This document shows, piece after piece, positions 7,896-18,132 of a stretch of 64,000 nucleotides of DNA (position 1 is the stretch's first letter; the number at the start of each line of letters is the position of its first letter). Source of the stretch: Solwaraspora sp. WMMD406 (GTDB lineage Bacteria; Actinomycetota; Actinomycetes; Mycobacteriales; Micromonosporaceae); the NCBI RefSeq assembly GCF_029626025.1, contig NZ_JARUBF010000001.1, positions 6,852,001 to 6,916,000 on the forward strand, read 5' to 3'. A program made the translations under genes and the position numbers. The notes under the pieces are model-generated. The model was given only the letters and a program-made list of their open reading frames with translations. It was not told the DNA's origin and searched no databases.

Positions 7896-8263
7896 GACTA
7901 GACCGTACCGACGGGTGGCGTCGGCGGTCCGGGCGAGGCCGGTCGGACCGCCCCGCGGTGGGCCGGCGGCGGGTCCACGGCTGGGTACTCTCGAACCAGA
8001 CAACGGCCCCACCGGGGCGCCGCCGGTCAGGTTCCAGGCAGCTTGTACCAGACAGGGGTGGCCCGTACGCTTTGCATTTGCGGGCGGGCAGTGAGGCCGA
8101 AGGTCGAAGAGAAGGGCCGAAGTTGGACATTAAGCCCATAAAACGTCACCTTACGCGGTGACAGGCAGACGCAGGGTCAACTTCGCGGCGTGACCCGACC
8201 GTCCGCGAAGCGCGACCACTGACGTGCCCCGGCCAGGCCGGCCGCACACCGGGGAGGTTCCCA
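7896..8263. promoter_or_regulatory. Divergent intergenic region between folP and the T4SS-like operon
   Basis: No gene is supported in these 368 nt. The left half is GC-rich and should hold the folP promoter. The right half, around 8100-8165, is locally less GC-rich and contains TTGGAC at 8123-8128 followed by an A-rich stretch (CCATAAAACG), a possible promoter core for the plus-strand operon. A GTCACC/GGTGAC inverted repeat lies just after it. The Shine-Dalgarno GGGGAGG of the first operon gene ends the region. Confidence 0.45.
8145..8162. promoter_or_regulatory. Inverted repeat GTCACC-N6-GGTGAC, candidate operator
   Basis: GTCACC at 8145-8150 and GGTGAC at 8157-8162 flank TTACGC. The element is about 100 nt upstream of the VirB2-like gene, just downstream of an A-rich promoter-like patch. 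The symmetry and spacing fit a dimeric regulator such as a GntR- or Crp-type protein; this is inference without a regulon comparison. Confidence 0.4.
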
Positions 8264-8593
8264 ATGATCGACATAGCGCTCGTCGAAACAGCCCGCGACG
8301 CGATGGCGTCCGTCATCGACGCGGCGGCCGTACTGGCCGCGCCAGCGGGCGAGCCCGAGCCGGACACCCCGACCGGTTTCAACACCGAGGGCGTCGTCTC
8401 CTTTCTCGCCAGCAAGGTCGCACCGATCCTGCTCGCCGTGCTCGGCGTGATCTTCATCGGACGAGCCAGCAAGGGCGAGATCTCCAAAGTGCTGACCAGC
8501 TCCGCGATCGCGATCGTGGGTTTGGCGTTCATCGCCGGAGCAGCGACGCTCTTCTTCGTCGGCGATTATCTGATCAATCTGATGTTCGAATAG
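8264..8593 (+). CDS. VirB2/TrbC-like two-helix membrane protein, putative pilin-like T4SS subunit
   Basis: 109 residues; ATG 8264 preceded by GGGGAGG at good spacing. The N-terminal 45 residues are mostly soluble and Pro/Ala/Glu-rich. Two transmembrane helices follow, VAPILLAVLGVIFIGRA and a second around ATLFFVGDYLINL, joined by a short basic loop (RASKGEISKV). This size, topology and position, first gene before the PrgI-like and VirB4-like genes, match VirB2/TrbC-type subunits of Gram-positive conjugation systems. No sequence motif proves the assignment. It leads a plus-strand operon running to 17285. Confidence 0.6.
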   Translation: MIDIALVETARDAMASVIDAAAVLAAPAGEPEPDTPTGFNTEGVVSFLASKVAPILLAVLGVIFIGRASKGEISKVLTSSAIAIVGLAFIAGAATLFFVGDYLINLMFE

Positions 8594-8608
8594 AGCGCGG
8601 GGCACGAG

Positions 8609-8971
8609 ATGCGGCTGCGTACCGACGACGACATCTACCGGGCTCGCCTGGTCTACCTCGGCCCGCCCGGCTACACGTTGCCGATCCACCTGCCGTATGC
8701 GCAGTACGGGGTTTTCATCCTGTTGGTCCCGTTCTACATGTTCGTGCACTGGCTCTTCACCTTCAACGTGGAGCTCTTCCCCGCCTGGGAGATCGCGCTG
8801 GCGATCGTCACGACGTCGTTCATCTTCCGGTACGTGGATCCGGACCGGCCAGCGCGAATGGTCGTCCGGACCGCCCTCACCGACTGGCGCCGCACCCGGG
8901 AGCCCGCTACCGAACAGCGGGATCCGCGCCTCGTCGCCAGCCACATCAGGATCCGGGAGGAGCTGGCATGA
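8609..8971 (+). CDS. PrgI/VirB3-like membrane protein
   Basis: 120 residues, starting 15 nt after the preceding stop. The basic N-terminus is followed by two adjacent helices, AQYGVFILLVPFYMFVHWLF and a second around EIALAIVTTSFIFRYV, then a cytoplasmic tail of about 50 residues rich in Arg. PrgI/VirB3 proteins of Gram-positive T4SSs have this size and hairpin topology and are typically encoded directly before VirB4. Its stop overlaps the next start as ATGA. Assignment rests on topology and gene order. Confidence 0.6.
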   Translation: MRLRTDDDIYRARLVYLGPPGYTLPIHLPYAQYGVFILLVPFYMFVHWLFTFNVELFPAWEIALAIVTTSFIFRYVDPDRPARMVVRTALTDWRRTREPATEQRDPRLVASHIRIREELA

Positions 8972-9077
8972 CCCGCACCCCGATCGCCCGGCCGGGAGCC
9001 CACGGGACCGGCGGCACCACCGCCGCGCGCCCACACCCCGGCGACCACCGCGACGGCCGCTCCGGCGAGGCGATGGC

Positions 9078-9081
<4 letters not shown>
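8968..9081 (+). CDS. 37-residue ORF coupled at both ends, between PrgI-like and VirB4-like genes
   Basis: ATG 8968 overlaps the PrgI-like stop (ATGA) and its own TGA overlaps the VirB4-like ATG 9078 (ATGA). The product is a short Gly/Thr/Arg/His-rich peptide (begins MTRTPIARPGAHGTGG, ends GEAMA) without a helix or known motif. It may be a real small protein or simply a device that carries ribosomes from one gene to the next. Confidence 0.45.
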
Positions 9082-13043
<3,962 letters not shown>

Positions 13044-13044
13044 C

Positions 13045-14976
13045 ATGGCAAGGACCGCGAACCGGTGCGCCGCACTCGTACTCGCCGTCCTGGTCACCGC
13101 CGTGGCGAGCATCTCCTGGCCGATGCTGGCCGCCGCCCCGGCCCAGGCCGCGCCGATCGGGCCGCTGCCGGCACAGGCGGCGAACGATCTCTGCTCGGTC
13201 GAGGCCTGGCAGGCCGACTTCCGGTCCTGCCTGGATCGGTTGCAGGGGGTCAGCGCGGCCCGCGCGCAGTGCCTGAAGCCACCCGCGCCCAGCGCCCCCG
13301 ACTCCGGCTTCGGCGGCTGGTTCGCCACCCAGCCGGAACAGGTCGACGGCCCGATCGGGCTGTACACCACCTACGGGTACGCCGGCTACCGGTTTCCGAC
13401 CTACGACCTGGACGGCGGCTGCGCGTCCGGGGTGGTCAACGCCGACGTCAGCGCGTTCAACGGCGTCGCCAACTTCGAGATGATGGTCGCCACCGCGATC
13501 ATCGGCGCGTCCAACGCGATCCGGGAGCGGGCCTGGGATCCCGGCACCATGTACGCCTGGGCCGATCCGCTGGTGGAGCAGGCCACCACCGCCATCTACG
13601 AAGAGGTGTTCACCGTCTTCGGCCTGATCACGATCTGTGTGGTCGGGCTCTACCTGATCTGGCGGTCCCGTCAGTCGGACATGAGCAACATGATCACCAC
13701 GGCCGGCTGGGCGGTCCTGATCATGGTGGTGGTGACGGCGATCGCCGCCTGGCCGGTCCGCTCGGCGAACCTCGCCGACGGCGCGCTGACCAGCACCCTG
13801 GGCGTGGTCCACGAGGCGGTCGGTCCCCGGGCCGTCGAGCTTCCGGCGGAGGACTGCCTCGACGAGGACGAAGAGCAGTGTGCCGACCAGCGCCCGCCGG
13901 CGGTACGGGCCAGCGACACCATCACGTCGTCGATGCTGTACCGCAACTGGCTACGCGGGGTGCTCGGATCGGCAGACAGCCCCACCGCGCAGAAGTACGG
14001 CTACGCCCTCTACGACGCCCAGGCGTTCAGCTGGTTCGAGATCGAGACCATTCGGGCCGACCCGGAGCGGCGCGAGGCGATCATCGCGCAGAAGAACCGG
14101 CAGTGGATGGTGGTCGCCGAGCAGATCCGCACCGAGGACCCGGAAGCCTACGAGCACCTGCAGGGCGTCCGGGACATGGACCGGGTCGGCACCGGACTGA
14201 TCGCGATCTTCGCGGCGGTCATGTTCGCGATGTTCGACCTCGCCGCCTCGCTGCTGGTGCTGCTCGGCTTCCTGCTGTTCCGGTGGGTCGTGGTGGCCGC
14301 GCCGATCCTCGGCACCATCGGCCTGCTCCGCCCGGCCGGCGCCGGGATGCGCCGGCTCGGCAACGCGGTCGTCGCCGCGATCTTCAACATCGCGATCTTC
14401 GGCACCGGCGCCGCCGTCTACCTCTTCGCCGTCGACCTGATCATGAGTACGCCGACCCTGCCCGGCTGGCTGCAGGTGGTGCTGATCTGGCTGTGCGGGA
14501 TGGTGGGCTGGCTGCTGCTGCGCCCGTACCGCCGGATCACCGACCTGGGCGGCGGCTCGGATCGCAGCGGCGGCAACTCCTGGCACATCCGCTACTTCCG
14601 GGGGAGCCGGGAGACCCGTGAGAGCCGCGAGCCCGAACAGGTCGTGGTGAAGTCCAAGGATCGGCAGGGCGTCACGGTGACCTCGCAGTCCACGGTGCGT
14701 CCCGAAGCCCGGCTGGAGGACCCGAGCAGCGACCGGCCGCGCACCGAGGAGACGACGACCGCGCCGGCTCGGGAACGCCCGGACGGGCGCGAGTCGGGCA
14801 CCGACCCGGCCCCCGAACCGGCGACGACCCGGCCGGCGAGTCGCCCGCGCCGGTCGCCGACCTGGACCCCACCCGACGTGCCGGCGGAGGAACAGCAGTA
14901 CGCCGTCTACCGCCCGGACAGCGCCCGCAAGCGGGACGAGGCACCGGCGCCCCGGATCCGGTCCGAGGCACGGTGA
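13045..14976 (+). CDS. VirB6/TrbL-like polytopic membrane protein
   Basis: 643 residues from ATG 13045, 1 nt after the VirB4-like stop, with GGAGGTG just upstream. A Sec signal-like N-terminus (VLAVLVTAVASISWPMLAAA) is followed by a soluble, Cys-containing ectodomain (residues about 40-185). Five or more helices come next, including FGLITICVVGLYLIWR, a segment around residues 380-420 (FAAVMFAMFDLAASLLVLLG) and LQVVLIWLCGMVGWLLL. The last 140 residues are a charged, disordered cytoplasmic tail. Large polytopic proteins directly after VirB4 are VirB6-type channel components in Gram-positive conjugation modules. The family call is by position and topology. Confidence 0.65.
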   Translation: MARTANRCAALVLAVLVTAVASISWPMLAAAPAQAAPIGPLPAQAANDLCSVEAWQADFRSCLDRLQGVSAARAQCLKPPAPSAPDSGFGGWFATQPEQVDGPIGLYTTYGYAGYRFPTYDLDGGCASGVVNADVSAFNGVANFEMMVATAIIGASNAIRERAWDPGTMYAWADPLVEQATTAIYEEVFTVFGLITICVVGLYLIWRSRQSDMSNMITTAGWAVLIMVVVTAIAAWPVRSANLADGALTSTLGVVHEAVGPRAVELPAEDCLDEDEEQCADQRPPAVRASDTITSSMLYRNWLRGVLGSADSPTAQKYGYALYDAQAFSWFEIETIRADPERREAIIAQKNRQWMVVAEQIRTEDPEAYEHLQGVRDMDRVGTGLIAIFAAVMFAMFDLAASLLVLLGFLLFRWVVVAAPILGTIGLLRPAGAGMRRLGNAVVAAIFNIAIFGTGAAVYLFAVDLIMSTPTLPGWLQVVLIWLCGMVGWLLLRPYRRITDLGGGSDRSGGNSWHIRYFRGSRETRESREPEQVVVKSKDRQGVTVTSQSTVRPEARLEDPSSDRPRTEETTTAPARERPDGRESGTDPAPEPATTRPASRPRRSPTWTPPDVPAEEQQYAVYRPDSARKRDEAPAPRIRSEAR

Positions 14977-14982
14977 CGTCAC

Positions 14983-15531
14983 ATGAAAGCGATCATCGCC
15001 TTCGCCGTCCGGTTCCTCTTCCGGTCCCGGCTCGGGTTCGCGGTCCTGCTGCTGGTCGTGGTGGTCAGCGTGGTCGGGGTCGGACAGGTGGCCGGGCAGG
15101 TCGGCGGCACCACTGGAACGGTTCTGGGTGACCCCGCGCCGGGACCGGCGCTGACCGTCGACCCGACCGAGGGTGACGACGGCATCCAGTCGCTGCGGCC
15201 GGAGCCCGAGCCGGTCACCGCCGCCGACGCGGACCGGCCGGAGGCGGTCGCGTTGGCGTTCGCCACCGCCTGGATCGACCGCTCTCTCGACCCGGACCGG
15301 TGGCACGCCGGGCTGCGCCCGTACATGACCGACGACCTGGCGGACAAGCTGACCGGGGTCGATCCGGTCGTGGTGCCCGCCGAACGGCTGACCGGCGAAC
15401 CGGCGCTGATTCCCTACGCGACGAACCTGGTCGAGGTGGTGATCGAGGTGGACTCCGGCAAGCTACGGTTGCGACTCAGCGGCCCGGACGGGCACTGGCT
15501 GGTCGACGGCGTCGACTGGGAGCGAGGTTGA
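14983..15531 (+). CDS. VirB8/TcpC-like bitopic protein
   Basis: 182 residues with one N-terminal membrane anchor (FAVLLLVVVVSVVGVGQVAG), a linker, and an extracytoplasmic domain from about residue 85. The pattern VALAFATAWIDRSL, RWHAGLRPYMTDDLADKL and a C-terminal strand ending WLVDGVDWERG resembles the NTF2-like fold of VirB8/TcpC proteins. Such proteins bridge channel and wall in T4SSs. Its TGA overlaps the next start (TTGA). Homology is inferred from pattern, size and operon position. Confidence 0.62.
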   Translation: MKAIIAFAVRFLFRSRLGFAVLLLVVVVSVVGVGQVAGQVGGTTGTVLGDPAPGPALTVDPTEGDDGIQSLRPEPEPVTAADADRPEAVALAFATAWIDRSLDPDRWHAGLRPYMTDDLADKLTGVDPVVVPAERLTGEPALIPYATNLVEVVIEVDSGKLRLRLSGPDGHWLVDGVDWERG

Positions 15532-16661
15532 CCGCCCCGCCGCCGAGCGTCCGGTCCCGCGCCGCCCGGCACGTCGCCCTCACCTTGGCCCTGACCGCGA
15601 CCCTGGTGCTGCTCTGCTGCACCGGTGGGATCGGCGCGGTCCTGTTCACCGACGACGAGCCGGACCAGTCGGCGTTGTTCCGCGCCTTCGGCTGTGGTCG
15701 GGAGGGTCCGGTCCGGGCCGACGACATCGACTTCCGGATCGGCCCGTACGGTCCGGAGCAGCTTGGCAACGCGGCCGTCATCATCAACGTCGGCGCCGAG
15801 ATGTCCGTCTCGCCCCGGGGCTGGGTGATCGCGGTCGCCACCGCGATGCAGGAGTCCACCCTGCGCAACCTCGGCCATCTCGGTTCCCGCAACGACCACG
15901 ACTCGGTCGGGCTGTTCCAGCAGCGTCCCAGCCAGGGCTGGGGTACGCCGGAACAACTCCAGGACCCGGCGTACTCGTCGCGGAAGTTCTACGACAAGCT
16001 GCTCACCGTCGACGGCTGGGAGACGATGACGCTCACCGCGGCCGCGCAACGGGTGCAGGTCAGCGCCTTCCCGGACGCGTACGCCAAGCACGAGCCGCTG
16101 GCGACCAGGATCGTCAACGTCCTCACCGACGGGGCGGCCCGGGCGGTCGTCGGCCCGGACGGGCTGCGGTGCGCCGGCGACGGCGAGATCGCCGCCTCCG
16201 GGTGGACCCGGCCGGTACCGGGCAACGTCGGCTCCGGCTTCCGGACCAACTCCCGACCCGGACATAACGGGGTGGACATCGCCCAGCCGAAGGGGGTGCT
16301 GATCCGGGCGGCGTCGGCGGGCCGGGTGATCGTCTCGCGGTGCGACCCCGACCAGTTCGGCAGGCTCGACTGCAACGTCGACGGCTCGCCCCGCAAGGGT
16401 GGCTGCGGCTGGTTCGTCGACATCCTGCACGCCGACCAGGTGATCACGAGATACTGTCACATGGTCAGCCGGCCGGACGTGGCCGAAGGCGACCAAGTCG
16501 ACGCCGGGCAGGTCATCGGCAAGGTCGGCTCCAGCGGCAACTCGTCCGGCCCACACCTGCACTACGAGGTGCACGTGGGCGGCGACCGCAGCAGCCATGG
16601 AGCTGTCGACCCGGTGCCGTTCATGCGGGAACGCGGCGCACCGCTCGGTGAAAGCGGTTGA
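15528..16661 (+). CDS. Dual wall hydrolase: lysozyme-like domain plus M23 metallopeptidase (VirB1-like role)
   Basis: 377 residues from TTG 15528, chosen because it overlaps the previous stop (TTGA) and precedes a clean membrane anchor (VALTLALTATLVLLCC). Residues about 85-190 form a lysozyme/transglycosylase-like domain (ATAMQEST with E109, then VGLFQQRPSQGWG). Residues about 215-365 are an M23 (LytM) endopeptidase with the zinc set H246, D250 and the HLH at 343-345. The Cys-containing insert near CNVDGSPRKGGCGW is common in this subgroup. Both active sites appear intact. In T4SS operons such enzymes open peptidoglycan locally for the channel. Confidence 0.85.
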   Translation: MTAPPPSVRSRAARHVALTLALTATLVLLCCTGGIGAVLFTDDEPDQSALFRAFGCGREGPVRADDIDFRIGPYGPEQLGNAAVIINVGAEMSVSPRGWVIAVATAMQESTLRNLGHLGSRNDHDSVGLFQQRPSQGWGTPEQLQDPAYSSRKFYDKLLTVDGWETMTLTAAAQRVQVSAFPDAYAKHEPLATRIVNVLTDGAARAVVGPDGLRCAGDGEIAASGWTRPVPGNVGSGFRTNSRPGHNGVDIAQPKGVLIRAASAGRVIVSRCDPDQFGRLDCNVDGSPRKGGCGWFVDILHADQVITRYCHMVSRPDVAEGDQVDAGQVIGKVGSSGNSSGPHLHYEVHVGGDRSSHGAVDPVPFMRERGAPLGESG

Positions 16662-16682
16662 CCGAGGTGGAGGTGAACTGCG

Positions 16683-17285
16683 GTGAGCCCGGAACCGATG
16701 CCGGATCCCTTCGCGGACCAGCCCGACTGGGCACCTCGACCGCCTCGGCCGGTGGCCCTGGTCCCGGCCGCGGCCGAACGGGAGCTACGCGGGAAGCGGC
16801 TGCGGATCGGGCTGCCCGGCACCGGTTGGCGGGGCGATCTGCGCGGCGACGAGAAGGTGGTGCAGCGCAGCCGGACCTACGTTCCGGTCTTGCCTGAGCA
16901 GGAGTGGTACCGGGCGGAGTCCGAGGACGTCGAGGTGTTCGCGCCGCTGGTGCCGGCGGACCGGGTCTGGGTGGAGCGCACCGACGACACGCTGACCGCG
17001 CCGGTCCGCGACGACGTGCTGTCCCGGCTGGTGTCGTTGGACGCTCCGGCGCCGCTGTTCCCGGTGCCGGTGGTCGACGCCGGCCCGCTCACCGGGCGCC
17101 GTCTGGTGCACATGGACGACGGGATGGAACAGCGTGATCTGCGGGCGGTGACCGAGCTGCACACCGGCGCGGACGGTGACATCTGTGTCCGGGCCGCCCA
17201 GGAACTGGCGTGGTACCGCTGGGTCTGGACCGGCACACCGCCGGAGACGATCGAACTTCCGGTCCATCTGCTCTGGGTCGAGTGA
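16683..17285 (+). CDS. Hypothetical protein, last gene of the T4SS-like operon
   Basis: 200 residues from GTG 16683, with GGAGGTGA about 8 nt upstream. The protein is soluble with no signal or membrane segment; the first 30 residues are Pro-rich, then a mixed alpha/beta, Trp-containing body (WRGDLRGDEKVVQRSRTYVP, RLVHMDDGMEQRDLRA, ELAWYRWVWTGTPPE). I recognise no family. It starts 21 nt after the hydrolase and closes the operon, so it probably acts with the secretion machine in the cytoplasm, for example as an adaptor; this is inference. Confidence 0.65.
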   Translation: MSPEPMPDPFADQPDWAPRPPRPVALVPAAAERELRGKRLRIGLPGTGWRGDLRGDEKVVQRSRTYVPVLPEQEWYRAESEDVEVFAPLVPADRVWVERTDDTLTAPVRDDVLSRLVSLDAPAPLFPVPVVDAGPLTGRRLVHMDDGMEQRDLRAVTELHTGADGDICVRAAQELAWYRWVWTGTPPETIELPVHLLWVE

Positions 17286-17371
17286 CGTGGGCCGGACGGT
17301 CGAGTGACGCGGTGCTCTGGGGTCGAGCGACGCGGACCGGACGTCAGTCCAGCGGACCGGACGTCAGTCCA
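17276..17371. repeat. Short direct repeats in a convergent intergenic region
   Basis: Two adjacent 20-bp copies of GCGGACCGGACGTCAGTCCA fill 17332-17351 and 17352-17371. Before them, GGTCGAGTGACG occurs at 17276 and 17298 and, with one change, at 17321, a period of 22-23 nt. The array spans the 3' ends of the two convergent genes and supplies the stop codon of the minus-strand gene. It looks like local slippage or duplication. Confidence 0.8.
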
Positions 17372-17915
17372 GTCGCTCGGCCGCGCAGACCCGCCAGCCG
17401 TCCTCGTCCACCGTGCCGAACCGCCAGCGGTCGATCGACCGGTTGATGATCCCGCCGGAACCCATCCGGCGTTCGATGGTGACGACGGAGGTCGCCGCGT
17501 CCTCGGTCGTCAGGTCGGTGGTGATCTGCCCGATCGACATCACCGCCGGCGCGTTCCGACGGCGCTCCCACTCGACGATGGCGGACCGGTAGTCGTCGAT
17601 CGCGTCCAGCGACGGCCGCGCGCAGACATACTGGCCGGCGAGCGCGTCGTCGCGTTGCAGCAGGTGCGCGTCGAGGAAGTTCAGTACGGCCGACTCCGGG
17701 GTGCCCCGATCGGGGGCAGTGACGTTGGCGTAGAGGACGAAGGCGACCCCGGCACCGCCCAGGCAGAGCAACACGGTGACGCCGGCGGCCAACACCAGCG
17801 CCAGGCGCAACCGCCGGCCGGGCGGGACGGCCGTCGGCGGCACGACGCCCGGAGCGGTCCGCTGCCGGGGCACCCGACCCCGGCGTACGGGGGTCGCCGG
17901 TCGCGTCTGCTCCAC
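17364..17915 (-). CDS. Single-pass membrane protein with NTF2/lumazine-like extracellular domain
   Basis: 183 residues. An Arg/Pro-rich cytoplasmic segment of about 35 residues precedes a helix (LALVLAAGVTVLLCLGGAGV). The extracytoplasmic part begins with the pattern TPESAVLNFLDAHLLQRDD, has paired Cys residues (YVCARPS and WRVCAAERL) and resembles the DUF4878/Rv0361-type domains of actinobacteria. The product of 57353-58351 has the same layout (helix, then EFLQAVYTDRD and paired Cys), so the two may be distant paralogues. It is convergent with the T4SS-like operon and divergent from the FtsK-like gene. Function unknown. Confidence 0.7.
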   Translation of the reverse strand: MEQTRPATPVRRGRVPRQRTAPGVVPPTAVPPGRRLRLALVLAAGVTVLLCLGGAGVAFVLYANVTAPDRGTPESAVLNFLDAHLLQRDDALAGQYVCARPSLDAIDDYRSAIVEWERRRNAPAVMSIGQITTDLTTEDAATSVVTIERRMGSGGIINRSIDRWRFGTVDEDGWRVCAAERLD

Positions 17916-18132
17916 CCTTCGACAGTATCCGTCCTCAACATGAGACTGAATAGTCGAGCGACGTCCTCATTGGTCACATATCCGGCGAAGTACCCTGGCG
18001 GGTCTTGATCATTGACCAAACGTCGGTTGCCCGCCGCGAGCCGTCAGACCGCTGGGATACCGTCTCAGGGCTGAACTCAACCGACGCCCGAGCTCGACGG
18101 GCGTCCAGTCGCGCGGTGAGCGGGTGATCACG

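Noticed and set aside
7958-8161. Small plus-strand ORF ending LDIKPIKRHLTR before the VirB2-like gene
   Set aside because: No Shine-Dalgarno at a sensible start and its end overlaps the inverted repeat; more likely regulatory DNA.
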